Positions 1 through 11,306 of a DNA stretch of 64,000 nt are shown one piece after another. The notes under the pieces are model-generated. The model saw only the letters and a list, made by a program, of their open reading frames with translations, ran no database searches and was not told the DNA's origin. The translations under genes were made by a program, and so were the position numbers. Source of the DNA: Liopterus haemorrhoidalis. Taxonomy: Eukaryota > Arthropoda > Insecta > Coleoptera > Dytiscidae. The DNA is taken from NCBI GenBank assembly GCA_963971575.1, contig OZ020611.1:56329381-56393380 (forward strand). The letters are read 5' to 3'. Every line of letters begins with the position of its first letter. The first letter of the stretch is position 1.

Positions 1-2
1 TG

Positions 3-1223
3 GATGTGAAGACAGCCTTTCTGCATGGGTATTTAAATGAAGTTGTTTATTTGCAACCACCGGATGGAATTTCAGTTAAAGAAGGTAATGTTTTAAAATT
101 ACGAAGATCTCTTTATGGTCTGAAGCAAAGTCCAAGATGCTGGAATGAACGTTTCCACAAATTTATAACATCTATTGGATTTGAAAGATCTGATGCAGAC
201 TATTGCTTGTATGTAAAATTCGAAAATGGTATGAGTATATATTTAGTTCTTTATGTAGACGATATGCTTATATGTGGTAATGATGTTAGTGCTGTCAATC
301 TTTTTAAACAAAAATTAGCTGCAGAATTTAGTATGAAAGATTTAGGTGAAGTAAAGACCTTTATGGGAATGAATGTTGAATTAGATTATAAAAATGGCTA
401 TTTAACTATTCATCAATTTGATTATATAGAAAGAATTCTGAAGCGTTTTGGTATGGAAAGCTGTAATACAATTAATACTCCAATGGAACAAAACTGCAAA
501 CTTCTACGTGAACAAGATAAAGAATTAACAAAGCATCCCTACCGCGAAGTTTTGGGTAGTATTATGTATCTGATGTTAGCTACTAGACCTGATTTATGCT
601 TTAGTATTGGTTATTTGAGCAGATACCAAGATTGTGCAACAGATGAACATTGGAACCATCTTAAACGGATTTTACGTTACTTGAAAGGTACTCAGGATAT
701 GAAATTAGTATATAAACGTCATGATATGGAACCATTAGTTGGATACGCTGATGCTGATTGGGCATGTGATGAAAATGATCGAAAATCAACTACTGGTTAC
801 TTATTTAAAATTTTTGGTAACACTGTACTTTGGAGTAGCAAGAAGCCAGGTTTAGTTACTATGTCTAGTTCTGAAGCAGAATATGTTTCTGCTGCTACTG
901 CAGCTACTGAAGCTGTTTGGTTGTCGAAGATATTAGAAGATTTAAAAATTGATCCCAAACTGCCAATTAAAATTTATGAAGATAATGCTGCTTGCATATT
1001 TATGGCGAAAAATCCAGAAACAAAACGCTCTAAACATATAGACGTTAAATATCATTTTTTAAGAGAATGCACTTGGAAGAAGAAAATTGAATTAATTCCA
1101 ATTGCATCCAAAAATCAAATCGCTGATTGTTTAACGAAAAGTTTAGCTAAAAATTTGTTTTGGAAATTTGTTACAGATATGGGCTTGCAGCGAAGGGGAG
1201 TATTAAAACCTACTTCAACATAG
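3..1223 (+). CDS. Ty1/copia polyprotein, reverse transcriptase and RNase H part (5' truncated by window edge)
   Basis: This is the C-terminal part of a copia pol polyprotein, which copies element RNA to DNA inside virus-like particles. The frame is open from base 3 and begins inside the RT with D-V-K-T-A-F-L-H-G. YGLKQSPR and the catalytic YVDDML follow. The RNase H domain shows DADWA, the copia hallmark SSSEAEY, EDN and KHIDVKYH. The frame ends at a TAG with a typical copia C-terminus. About 406 codons run without a stop, so this copy is younger than most neighbours. The first listed start is only a GTG inside the domain, so no true start is present. Gag, protease and integrase would lie upstream of the window. 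Confidence 0.93.
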   Translation, partial: DVKTAFLHGYLNEVVYLQPPDGISVKEGNVLKLRRSLYGLKQSPRCWNERFHKFITSIGFERSDADYCLYVKFENGMSIYLVLYVDDMLICGNDVSAVNLFKQKLAAEFSMKDLGEVKTFMGMNVELDYKNGYLTIHQFDYIERILKRFGMESCNTINTPMEQNCKLLREQDKELTKHPYREVLGSIMYLMLATRPDLCFSIGYLSRYQDCATDEHWNHLKRILRYLKGTQDMKLVYKRHDMEPLVGYADADWACDENDRKSTTGYLFKIFGNTVLWSSKKPGLVTMSSSEAEYVSAATAATEAVWLSKILEDLKIDPKLPIKIYEDNAACIFMAKNPETKRSKHIDVKYHFLRECTWKKKIELIPIASKNQIADCLTKSLAKNLFWKFVTDMGLQRRGVLKPTST

Positions 1224-1480
1224 GTACCTTTGGAACGCTGCAAAGCCATGGTTACAGTGGTAACCAATATAGTAAAAAATATTATAATTTTGATTAATTT
1301 ACTGTCATTAATATATTTAATAATAGTTGTGTACTTTTGTATTCTATTGAATATTTTTTGCACAAGCTCTGATTATCTCTATAATAGTGACGGTTTGCCA
1401 TCAGTGTGCAATTATTATAAGTCATGGTTCTTTATAGATCACATTGCTGACTCTCTCCTCAGGTGTAGTTTCACCCCGTT
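1191..1480 (+). repeat. Candidate copia polypurine tract and 3' LTR
   Basis: A purine run at 1191-1200 (cgaaggggag) overlaps the end of the copia coding frame, the usual place for the plus-strand primer. Sequence from about 1201 is therefore probably the 3' LTR. No second LTR is in the window to define its length, and no clear CA end plus target-site duplication was found. The right end given is a guess. Confidence 0.35.
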
Positions 1481-1489
1481 AGAGGCTCA

Positions 1490-4400
1490 TTAGTGTAAAA
1501 TTCGTAGTTGGCTTCTAAACATGTGCACGGGTAACTTTTATAAGCAAAAACCTAGTCGACATCTCATCTGTCCTAAGAGATATTGAGGAATCCGTGAAAA
1601 AATATTTTACTCCTTTTCGCCCCATAGGGGTCGAAAAAACCTTTCTTAGTGGGTTCTTACGTCATATCGAGAAATGTACTCTTGGAATTTCTTATTTCTA
1701 ATAAAAAATTCTTTAGGAATGAACTTTAAAAAACTGTCCGAACACTATCGAAAGATTTTAAAAAGTCACCTATATGCCAGAAAGGAATGTTATAACTCAA
1801 GAAGCACAGGAGATATAAAGGGTTCGATGCTTACGTTAAGGAAGGAATATGTTCCCGGAATTCCATGTATTTAATCAAAAATATACCTATTTACCCCTTT
1901 ATAGATAAAAAAAAACGTTTAAAAGACTTTCTAAAAATTACAAAAAAAAATTATATACCAAAAAAGAATGTTATAACTCAACAAACAAATAAGTTATGAA
2001 ACATTATATAAGTCGCCCTGATTTAATGTAGATTCGCCCCGTTAAGTGTTGATTGAAGCAAAATCCTAAATTACATTTTTACACATGCGTACGGGTAACC
2101 ATAGTAAGTAAAAAGCAAGTCGTTATTTCATCAAGAGATATTAAGAAATCCGTTTTCACCCCCTAGGGGTCGAATTTCGAGAAATCTCTTCTTAGTGATT
2201 GCTTACGTCATGGAAGAAATATAGTCCCCAAATTTCAATTGCCTACTAAAAAATACCAATGTACCAATGAAATTCAGGGATATATAAAAAATACAATTTA
2301 GGGGTGAAATATATAAAAAAAAAAAACGGTCAAAATGAAATGATCTTGAAACTAATGATATTAAAATAACACCTAAATGCGAAAAAGTACAACATAGTTA
2401 TAGTACAACAAAGACAGAAGCTACAAAGGGTTCTATAATTCACCCCGAATCTAGAATCGCCCCTTTAGGGATTGATGATTAGAGCAAAATCCTGAATTTA
2501 ATTTTTAAACACATATACGGATAACATTGTAAGCAAAATCCAAATCAATATACCATTGGACCTAAGAGATAATGAAGAATCCGAGGAAAAACATTTTATC
2601 ACTTTTCATCCCCTAGGGATCAAATTTCGAAAAATTCTATATAAGCGGGTGTTTGCGACATGGAGGGAATATACTTACTGAATTCATATCTCTATGTCAA
2701 GGGACGTTCTTTCGAATAAAAAATACTAAATTACCCCTTTAGGGATGAAATTTAAAAAACTTTCAAAACGCTTTCTAAATATTCTAAATAGAAAATTATG
2801 TACCAAAATGGAATGTTATAACTCAGGAAATACAGAGGTATCTATAATTCACCCCAAATGTAGATTCACCACTTTAGGGGTTGATTAGGGCAAAATTCTG
2901 AATTACTGTTCCAAAAATTTGTATGTGTAACCTTTGTTATCAAAAACTAAGTCAATTGGTCCTAAGGTATATTGAGAAATCCTTCAAATCACATTTCACC
3001 CCGTAGGGCTCAAATTTCGAAAAATCTCTTCCTAGTGGGTGCTTACATCACGGAAGGAATATACTTTCCGAATTTCATGTCTCTATATCCAAGGGAAGTT
3101 CTATTAAATATAAATACCCATTTAACCCCCCTCCCTATTTACATTTAGAGGTGAAATTTTAAAACACTGTCAAAACTATCTGGAAATATTTGAAAAAGAC
3201 ATCGGTGCGCCAAAAATGAATGTAATAACTTAATAAACACAGGAAATACGACGGGTTGCATATATCACCCCGATTATAGGTTTACCCCTTTAGGGGTTTA
3301 TTGGGAAAGAATCCGGAAATAAAATTTTCGGCATTTGTATGGTTAATCTTTATAAGCAAAAGCCAAGTCTATCGACTTATTGGTACTAGAAGATATTAAG
3401 GAATCCTTGATATCACATTTCAGCCCTTAGGGGTTGAATTTCGAAAAATACCGTCTTAGTGGGTACTTACGTCATACAGGGAATATACTTTACGAATTTC
3501 ATGTATGTTGTCCAGAGGACGTTCTATCGAATAAAAAATACCCATTTACCCCTTTAGGGGTGAAATTTTTATAAACTGTCAAAACCATTTCGAGATATTT
3601 TAAAAATACACCAATATACCAAAAAGGAATGTTATAACTCAATAAACACAGGAAATACGAAGGGTTGTATAATTCACCCCAATTGTAGACCCCTATAGGG
3701 TTTGATTCGGACAAAATCCTGAACTAAGTTTTTTGGCATTTGTATGGGTAATATTTGTAAGCAAAATCCAAGATGATATCTTATTGGTCCTAAGAGGTAT
3801 TGAGGAACCCTTGAAATCACATTTCACCCCTTTTCACTTCTTAGGGGTGGAATTTCGAAAAATCCCGTCTTAGTGGGTGCTTACGTTATGGAGGGAATAT
3901 ACTTCGCGAATTTTATTCATCTATGTCCAAGGGATGTTCAATCGAATACAAAATTCCCATTTACCCCATAAGGGTGAAATTTTAAGCGAGATACTTTGAA
4001 GACACCTATATGCCAAAAGGAATTTTATAACTCCACAAACACAGGGAATATGATGGGTTGTATAATTAACCCTGATCGGAAATTCACCACTTTAGGGGTT
4101 GATTAGAACAAAATCCTGAAATAAGTTTTTCAACATTTATATGGATAATATTTATAACCAAAAATGAAGGCGATATATTATTGGACCTGTGAGATATTGA
4201 GGAATCCGTAAAAACACATATTACCCCATTTCACCCCTTTGGGGTTGAATTTTTAAAAATCGTTTCTTAGGAGGTCCTTAAGTCTTAAAAGGAATATACT
4301 CCCCGAATTTTATGTTTCTCTGTCTAGACGACATTCTATCGAGTATAAAATACCAAGTTACCCCTTTAGGGGTAAACGTTTTAAGGTTCCTTGTAAATAC
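1490..4400. repeat. Diverged tandem repeat, about seven copies of a ~400-425-bp unit
   Basis: A recurring order of motifs is visible: a (g/a)taa(c/t)...taagcaaaa segment, 'cctaagagatattgagg', 'caccccttaggggt', 'cttagtgggtgcttacgtca', 'gggaatatac', 'ttaccccttaggggtgaaattt' and 'gaatgttataactca'. The first anchor falls near 1531, 2093, 2518, 2925, 3340, 3740 and 4140, so spacing is roughly 400-425 bp. The first interval is longer because 'gaatgttataactcaa' is duplicated inside it (1786 and 1968). Copies differ by many substitutions and indels. Short ORFs here are not conserved between units, so the array looks non-coding. I do not recognise the family. Confidence 0.8.
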
Positions 4401-4614
4401 AGGGCGGCAGTGGAGATTTACCATCTCAAGAAGAACAGGGCTGTCAATGATATTATTTAATATTTTATACATATTTTAGACATACCAGTAAATGGCTTTC
4501 TCGTCGAAATTTTAAAGATTGGATTTTAAATAATACCAGTAGTTTTTCTTGAGGAAAGCCTTGGTCAGGGTATTTTCCGAATTTTTTTAATAAAGATATT
4601 TTAGAAATTTACGC
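4401..4614. other. Spacer between tandem repeat and LINE
   Basis: No gene or repeat is recognisable here. The stretch joins the last degenerate unit of the upstream array to a LINE that has lost its 3' end. Confidence 0.5.
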
Positions 4615-6470
4615 TGAACACGTTAGTTTCACAAATATCCTTATTGAGAGCCGGGTTCCAAACAATGGATGCGTACTCTAAGTGAGGTCGAACTAAAGTG
4701 AAGTACAGTGTTTTGATGCATTCGATATTTGTGAAATCTTTCGTACTTCTCAATACAAAACCTAACATTCTAGTAGCCTTGGATACTACACTATCAATAT
4801 GCTCGTTGAAAGTTAAGTGATCATCAAAAATAACCCCGAGGTCTTTCACAGTATTAGATGCTTCGATTTTAATTCCAGAGATATTGTAATTTAATTCTAT
4901 TCGTTCTCTTTTCCTGGAAAAAGATATTATTTTGCATTTATTTATGTTCAGGAAAAATGTGTTGTCATGACACCATCTTACCATGGCAGTAAGGTCATCC
5001 TATAGTTTGCAGCAATCATTTGTATCATTGATTGTGTTTATGATCTTTATGTCATCAGCAAATAACAATTTTGTGCATGATATTAGTCTAGTAAGATCGT
5101 TAATAAAAATTAGAAACAATAATGGACCAAAATTTGAGTCTTGCGGCACTCCTGTTGTGGGGCAGAATTCATAAGATCGATGTTCCAAGTATTCAACATA
5201 TTGTACTCGATTACTGAGATATGAGTCAAAAAAGTTGCACAAAGCAGTAGAAAACCCCATTAAATGCATTTTTGACACAATTAAATGGTGCGGAATTTGA
5301 TCAAAAGCTTTGGCAAAATCAGTGTGTAAGACATCAGTTTGATAACGGTTGTCCAAATTATGAGAAATATATTGAGTTAATTGCAAAAGATTGGAAGTGG
5401 TAGAGCGCTTGGGCATAAAACCATGCTGATCAGGACAGATGATATTTTTTATGTCAGGATAGATAAGTTCATACAGTATTGATTCAAAAAGTTTTGCAAA
5501 TACTGAGATAATTGAGATTGTACGATAATTGGTAAAAAGTGATGATTTTCGGGATTTGAGAATTGGACATATTCTGGCTGCTTTCCATTTCATAGGAAAT
5601 TTGTTAAACTTGAGTGACAGGCTCATTATATGGCGAAGAGGCTTGAGAAATACAGATATACAATCTTTGAGGATAAAGCTTGGTATGTTATCGGGACCAA
5701 CTGATTTCTTAAGTTTCATTTTCATAGCGGCAGTTTCAAGTAAATCATCCGTTAAAAACCTTTGATCAAAATGCACATAATTAATTCATGGTTCTTCGTT
5801 ATGTACAGTAGGATAATTTTTTGAGTTAACACCGTATACGCTGGAAAAATAATCTGCAAATTTATTGACTATATCATCTGGTCTTTATAATTCATTACCA
5901 TCTAAATCTGTCATGACAGGTGGAATGGACGAAGAACTTCTTTTCTGATTTACAAATTTCCAGAATTGCTGTGGGTCATTATGCAGAGCCTGCTGGGAAC
6001 GCTGGATAAAGTTCATGTATGCACGTTTGACTTCATATTTGAGGATCCTTCTATAGTGCTTATATTGTTTTTCATAGAAGTTATTATTTCTATTATTTTC
6101 TAATAGTGCAAAATATTTTTCTTTTTTCTTGGTTAGCTCTATTACTAATTTTGAGAACCATACAGGGAAGGTTTTTTTCCTTGGTTTTTAGGGTGGAACG
6201 TGTTTGTCTAGTATTCTATATAAAATAGAGTAAAACTGGTTACAAGTCAAGTCAGCATCATTTTGCTTTAGAACACATTGCCAATCGGTCACAGAGAATT
6301 CATGATACAACAGATTAAAATTTGTTTTTTTTAAATTGTATGATTTAAAAAAGTCATTTTGACGGATACGGTGTTTATTTGATTTTGGAAGTCCCAGTTC
6401 GATTGATAAAGGAGGATGGTGTGGGTCTGGAGGGACCATATAGTCTCGACACAAGAAGAATTTAAAGATA
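4615..6470 (-). pseudogene. CR1/Jockey-group LINE ORF2, endonuclease tail to reverse transcriptase, broken
   Basis: Minus-strand remains of a non-LTR retrotransposon ORF2. Reading from 6470 down, the end of the AP endonuclease (PPDPHHPPLSIEL) is followed by a linker with FWKFVNQKR and an RT with GPDNIPSFILK, HGFMPKRSTTSNLL, TDFAKAFDQIPHHL, GVPQDSNFGPLLFLIFINDL and LLFADDIKI. An in-frame TAG at 5000-5002 interrupts the RT, after which the same frame continues through DLGVIFDDHLTF and VRPHLEYASIVWNP. Other stops lie around 5770-5900. Homology stops near 4620, inside the RT C-terminal region, so the 3' end is missing. That is unusual for LINEs, which normally lose the 5' end. The endonuclease N-terminus is also missing next to the SGNH ORF1 piece, suggesting an internal deletion. 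Confidence 0.85.
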
Positions 6471-6815
6471 GAGAGATGTAATCATTAGTGGTACCTAAGT
6501 CCTCTAACGATGGAATGCGTATATATGATGAAGAAGGGGATGAATTGTTGAGGATATTCTTCTTCAACTCGAAAATAGGTTTGGGTGTTTTAACGGTTCT
6601 AGAAGTGATGCTATTTTTGTAGATTTGTTCGAATAATATGTATTTTCCCCTTAAGTTTAAATGTCTTGTCATATGACTGTAGCTAATAATTACGTTCGGC
6701 TCAATGAATTTTGTGTTTGTGTAACCACAAATCAAATAGAAATAGATGCCTCACTCTCTAGTTAGATTTTGAAACCACGTTCGGCGCTAAACTGCAGTGT
6801 TCGTACTTAGAACTA
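6465..6815 (-). pseudogene. SGNH/GDSL-hydrolase-like LINE ORF1, C-terminal piece
   Basis: On the minus strand the frame contains TRHLNLRGK, which fits the HLN..GK block around the catalytic histidine of SGNH hydrolases. It is in frame with, and completes, the pieces at 7817-7933 and 13792-14178. Two in-frame stops lie near 6745-6785. ORF1 esterase-like domains of this kind are known from CR1-type LINEs, so this is probably ORF1 of the LINE whose ORF2 lies just below. Confidence 0.6.
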
Positions 6816-6868
6816 TAATTTAGAGTGGGGGGAAAATCCGGGTATTTCAAATTCTTCATTGGATTTCA

Positions 6869-7020
6869 GGAATATCTAAATTACAAACTATTATTAGATA
6901 AAACAATCGTTATAAAATTTTGACTATTTTAAATACTATTAACGATAATAGAATTTAAAACAGACAAAATACAGTATTATAACAATTGTTTCATCTAATA
7001 ATTGGTAATTTAAAAATTCC
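6869..7020. repeat. Imperfect inverted repeat with ~45-bp arms
   Basis: The arm at 6869-6915 is a near reverse complement of 6977-7020, with a ~60-bp loop. The sequence is AT-rich and no duplicated flank was identified. It could be a small MITE or a foldback sequence inside the THAP segment. Confidence 0.6.
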
Positions 7021-7148
7021 TTATAACATCTAGATATGTTACAGTTAGGAATTATACAAAAAAACAACAATTACTCACAGAAATAATTATTTATTTGTAA
7101 CAACTTACATGTATATTTATTACATATATATATTTTTTTTATTATTAC

Positions 7149-7644
7149 CTCGGCACTATGTGAAGTAGATGGAACTGCCAAATCATCTTCCGATGAGCTT
7201 ATTTTCCGGATCTTCGATGGTGATCCAGTACCGTCAGGAAGATCAACTGTAATACTTAACGGTGAATTAAGACTAACGTTGACATTTTCAGATGCTGTGT
7301 CGAAACCTGAAATGTAAAACATTAATTATATAAAAGATGTTAGTTGAACCTATTGTAATTTTACAAAAAATATTGTTCTTACGTTCTTAATTTGGTAGAT
7401 GCAGAGTTGGTACAGACTTAAAATTCAAAGTTCTCCTGTTGCTAAAACAATCTGCAGCAAAGTGTTTTTTACATACTCGAACTTTGACTTATAGTTTTTC
7501 GATGGACAAGCCATCCAATTTAGGATTTCCCATATTCTTTAACCACGTTTTATATAAGGCTGGAGCCTCCCGTATCTTCGGGTTTGGTAAACGATATCTT
7601 GTAGGTTCACTACTATCACATCCCAAAACGAAGCACATAACCAT
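7149..7644 (-). pseudogene. THAP zinc-finger gene fragment, two exons
   Basis: Exon 1 (7383-7644) starts with ATG at 7644 and encodes M-V-M-C-F-V-L-G-C, then LPNPK, W-L-K-N-M-G and VCKKHF..DCF, ending VPTLHLP. This is the C2CH pattern of a THAP DNA-binding domain. It ends at a GTAAG donor at 7382. Exon 2 (7149-7306) follows a TTTTACATTTCAG acceptor and ends at a GTAATA donor. Phase is preserved: 262 nt plus 158 nt gives 140 codons. Exon 2 is Ser-rich, with SSSEDD. In-frame TAA codons occur after S-I-E-K-L and just before the exon 1 donor, so this copy is probably dead. No further exon is recognisable downstream. The whole fragment lies inside an SGNH ORF. Confidence 0.75.
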
Positions 7645-7753
7645 TTTTAGTATTAATAATATAATATACACTCTTTAAACTTTAAACTTTAGCAAAAAGA
7701 AATGCTCTGTATTTTTAATAGGTTAGACTACGTTAACCAACGAATTCAAAATG

Positions 7754-7795
7754 GCGCAACAAGTTCTAGCGTGGGAGGAGCTTCGTTGTTGCGCT
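7754..7795. repeat. Stem-loop with 9-bp arms upstream of THAP exon 1
   Basis: gcgcaacaa (7754-7762) and ttgttgcgc (7787-7795) are perfect reverse complements. This GC-richer stretch lies about 110-150 bp upstream of the THAP ATG and could be promoter-proximal DNA carried with the gene fragment. Confidence 0.5.
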
Positions 7796-7816
7796 GTATG
7801 GTGGTGCAGCTCGTGT

Positions 7817-7933
7817 TCGTACTAAGAACTATGGGCAAGACGCCATATTGTATTTTTTCTGCTATTAGAGTGAAACCCCCCTGTGTGTAACTTTTGTAGG
7901 TTTCTGATAATAGATGATTTAGTTCGAATACTT
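7817..7933 (-). pseudogene. SGNH/GDSL-hydrolase-like ORF, middle piece
   Basis: The minus-strand frame (F-E-L-N-H-L-L-S-E-T-Y ...) continues the SGNH ORF at 13792-14178 if the BEL element and one copy of its 5-bp duplication are removed. It ends at the THAP segment, where a ~20-bp sequence is repeated at the two ends of the insert. Confidence 0.6.
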
Positions 7934-8119
7934 TGTCGGGAATCTTCGGCCATCTTCGCCTCCGCAGCTCTCCCCCCACGACCTACTGTGGTCAGTAACA
8001 CACAATGCGTGCAAGAGAAAGCACGTAACACATAAAATTAAAATGAAATGTAATAAGTTATAAGTTCAAAAATAAATACAGTTAAAAGTTCTCAGTTAAT
8101 GTTCAATATGCACCCAACA
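7934..8119 (+). repeat. BEL 5' LTR
   Basis: 186 bp, TG...CA, with 183 of 186 positions matching the 3' LTR by eye. Sequence from 8120 (taatggtccttcgg) is the likely primer-binding region. I could not assign the tRNA. Confidence 0.95.
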
Positions 8120-8462
8120 TAATGGTCCTTCGGAAGCTCGGATTGAAGCCGAATCAAAATTTGCAAATAAATTTAAGTGCATAACCTGAACGTAACGGAA
8201 AACGAGAAGTGCAGTACGCCAACGCAGTCAACGGACCCGAGCACCGGTGTTTGCACATCAAGAAGAAATTGGGCGACTACGAAGTCGAGTTCTCAGAAGC
8301 GTAGCTTTGGCAATAACGCATCGATAAGAAACGTGAGTTTCCTTTGTTCCCTATCTCTTACAATTTTATTGTATTACCTACAAAATAAGTGGTTTCTACT
8401 TGTGTCAGTATTCATTACGCAATCGCATTTTTTACTTATCTTTGTAAAAAGTCATCTCAAAC
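8120..8462 (+). other. BEL leader
   Basis: Untranslated leader between the LTR and the Gag start. A GTGAGT donor-like site near 8332 and an AAAAG just before 8450 would allow a small leader intron, but this is weak. An overlapping 97-codon ORF (8177-8470) has no recognisable domain. Confidence 0.5.
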
Positions 8463-10262
8463 ATGGTTGAGACAAAAGAGGTGAAACAACTCGTAAAAAA
8501 ACGCGCATCCATAAAGTCGCGATTAACGATATTCGCGAACTTCATTGTCGAATTGCAAGACAAAATCGAAACGGTCAATGACTTAGCGGATTTAGATTTA
8601 ATTCAATTAAAGAGACGATTAACGATCGTGGAACCCATAATATCGGAATATGGCGAAATTCAAGATAGCATAGAGAGTGTAGCGGAAAATCTTGCAGATG
8701 AATTTGCAGAGCGCGAATCTTTCGAAAGGATTTATCATAAGCAAACGTCAATCGCAACCTCCATTATAAATAAATTTAATAAAGATTTGGATAATAATGA
8801 AACGTTGTCAAACAAAACGCGAAATAATCCTCGATCGACAACGCTACCCCAGATGCCAATTCCAAAATTTAATGGAGACATAAAGAAATGGCTGGAATTT
8901 CGCGAAAAGTTCATGTCTTTAATACACAAGAACGAAGACATTGATAATGTCGAGAAATTCCACTATTTGATAGAATCCCTGGAAGGTAGCGCGCCTGGGG
9001 TTATCGAATCTATAGATTTCACAGCGGAAAATTACGATATAGCATGGCAAGCTCTTTGTGACCGTTTTAACAATAAACGATTGTTGTTACACAATCACGT
9101 AAAAGAAATCTGTGAAGCTGAGAAGATAATTAAAGTATCTCCCGATAAAATTCGCAATTTAATTGATACCATTAACAAACATTTAAAAACGCTGGAGCAT
9201 CTAGGTCAGCCAGTACATTCGTGGGACACCCTTCTCATTTATATCATCGAAAAAAAGTTTGACCGGGTTACGTTAAATGAGTGGCAAAAATATAGATTTA
9301 CTAACGAAGTTCCAACAATGACTAATCTTAGAGAGTTTTTAAAGGGACGTGCAGACCTATTAGAAACATCTGAACACAATCGTGACGATAAACAATTCAA
9401 ACGACATAATACAACTAAGGCATTTTTTAGTAAAACCATAAAATGCGGCATCTGCAAAGATAATCATTTTATTTACCAATGTCCAGATTTCAAAAAGTTT
9501 ACTGTTGAGGACAGACGTCAGCGCATTCGAACTCTTAAGTTATGTTTTAATTGTTTACGCGGCGGTCATGCGGCAAACGCCTGTCAGTCAGGGGGTTGTA
9601 GAGTATGCAACCTCAAACACAATACTGCTTTGCATCAAGGTCGAGAAACGTCGGAGAGTTCAGATAAGCAAACAGATGGCGCGCCAACAACAACTCAAAC
9701 TAAGGCGGACGTAGCTGTTCACACAACCAGCAACGCATACCGACAAGTACTGTTGGAAACCGCGCAAATTCTAATTTTTGATAAATTCAATCGCGTTCAT
9801 ACGGCCCGCGTACTTTTAGACTCTGGAAGTCAGTCTTCATTTATAACGTCTGAATTGTGTGATAAATTGCAAATAAGCAAGGAAAAAATTAATTTATCAG
9901 TTACCGGGTTAAATCACGTTGTCTCAGAAACTCAGTTCAAATGTAACCTAAAAATCAAATCGCGAATATGCAACTTTAAGACACAAGTGACCTGTCTCGT
10001 ACTACCGGTTATAACCGGGGACTTACCGAACGCGATGGTAAATGTCAGTGCCTTAATTATACCAAAACATTGCAAGTTAGCGGACCCGCAGTTTCACTAT
10101 CCGGGAAAAATCGACATGCTTATCGGATCAGATTTATATTGGAATCTTATTGGAGCGCAACAAACCTCCCTAGGAAAAAACATGCCCGTCATGCGGGAAA
10201 GTAAATTAGGATGGGTCATTTCCGGACCAATTGCTTCACAATTTTGTACAAAAACTTTTTGA
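8463..10262 (+). CDS. gag-pro: BEL Gag and aspartic protease
   Basis: A 599-codon frame starts at the ATG of acATGGTT. The N-terminal ~300 residues are a helical Gag with P-K-F-N-G-D-I-K-K-W-L-E-F. Next come cysteine motifs of the BEL type: CGICKDNHFIYQC, then CFNCLRGGHAANAC, then CRVCNLKHNTALH. The protease follows with the active site LLDSGSQSSF, then MLIGSDLYW and LGWVISG, which lead into RT in this family. The frame stops at TGA (10260-10262) and is open again immediately in the same frame, so one nonsense mutation separates it from RT. BEL elements normally encode Gag-Pol as one frame. Confidence 0.93.
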   Translation: MVETKEVKQLVKKRASIKSRLTIFANFIVELQDKIETVNDLADLDLIQLKRRLTIVEPIISEYGEIQDSIESVAENLADEFAERESFERIYHKQTSIATSIINKFNKDLDNNETLSNKTRNNPRSTTLPQMPIPKFNGDIKKWLEFREKFMSLIHKNEDIDNVEKFHYLIESLEGSAPGVIESIDFTAENYDIAWQALCDRFNNKRLLLHNHVKEICEAEKIIKVSPDKIRNLIDTINKHLKTLEHLGQPVHSWDTLLIYIIEKKFDRVTLNEWQKYRFTNEVPTMTNLREFLKGRADLLETSEHNRDDKQFKRHNTTKAFFSKTIKCGICKDNHFIYQCPDFKKFTVEDRRQRIRTLKLCFNCLRGGHAANACQSGGCRVCNLKHNTALHQGRETSESSDKQTDGAPTTTQTKADVAVHTTSNAYRQVLLETAQILIFDKFNRVHTARVLLDSGSQSSFITSELCDKLQISKEKINLSVTGLNHVVSETQFKCNLKIKSRICNFKTQVTCLVLPVITGDLPNAMVNVSALIIPKHCKLADPQFHYPGKIDMLIGSDLYWNLIGAQQTSLGKNMPVMRESKLGWVISGPIASQFCTKTF

Positions 10263-11306
10263 AACTTTTCAAAAACTATCCAAGATCAAATAGCGCGATT
10301 TTGGGAAATCGAAGAAGGTTTTTTAGAAAAGCGAGTATTCTCTGTTGAAGAAAGGGAATGCGAGGAACATTTCGTAAGAAACACGAAACGCGACAAAGAC
10401 GGTCAGTTTATAGTATCCGTACCATTCAAGGAACCGCCATCTAAGTTAGGTGAATCTCGACAATTAGCTGAAAAACGATTCCTGACTTTAGAGCGCAAAC
10501 TACAGTCGAACTCCAGCCTTAAACGTGAATACGTCAATTTCATGCAGGAATATAAAGAATTAGGTCACATGTCCGCTGTAAAGAAGCCAGATAACGCTCC
10601 GATCACGTATTACATGCCGCATCACGGAGTAATTCGCGAAGACAGCTTAACTACTAAGTTGCGCGTAGTTTTTGACGCTTCTGCCTTAAGCACTTCGGGT
10701 TATTCCTCAAATAACCTGCAAATGGTAGGTCCTACTATACAGGAAGACTTAATCTCAATCATCTTGCGGTTTAGAAAACATAGATACGTTATCGCGGCCG
10801 ACATCGCTAAAATGTACAGGCAGGTACTTGTAGAGACAAGTCAAAGGCCTCTGCAGAGGATACTCTGGAGATCTGAGCCAAAAGAACCTTTAATCGCGTA
10901 CAATCTCAACACCGTAACGTACGAAATAGCGTCAGCGTCATTTCTCGCGATACGTAGCGTTCTAGAGCTGGCAAAGGAAATAAAGGATTCGGAACCAGAG
11001 ATTGCGCTAATAATCGAACGTGATTTTTACGCCGACGACCTATTAAGCGGTGGCTCTTCAGTCGAAGAAGTAACTCGGATTGCTCAGCGTGTAACAGCGG
11101 TCTTAGAAACAGGTTGCTTCGAACTTCGAAAGTGGCATTCGAATGATACACGGATACTTAAAAACCTTGATACGGAAAATTCTGCTCTAAAGATAGTTAA
11201 TCTTTCTGAGAATGAAAACGCGAAGACATTAGGGCTGTTATGGAATTGTCATTCAGACAATTTTATGTATGACGTAAAGATGATAGACAGTATAACAAAG
11301 TCATAA
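10263..11306 (+). pseudogene. pol: BEL reverse transcriptase
   Basis: Same frame as Gag-Pro after the TGA. Visible motifs are RFWEIEE, LRVVFDASA, DIAKMYRQV and FYADDLLSGG, all typical of the BEL/Pao RT. The frame is lost at an 11-bp tandem duplication (ataacaaagtc repeated around 11290-11310). After it the sequence resumes in another frame with I-F-D-P-L-G-L-L. The protein would convert element RNA to DNA but cannot be made intact here. Confidence 0.9.

Noticed and set aside
1490..4400. CRISPR-like regular spacing
   Set aside because: Unit length ~400 bp and diverged units in a eukaryotic context; not a CRISPR array.
6816..7816. P-element boundaries for the first THAP fragment
   Set aside because: No terminal inverted repeat could be found; the flanking duplication is ~20 bp rather than 8 bp.
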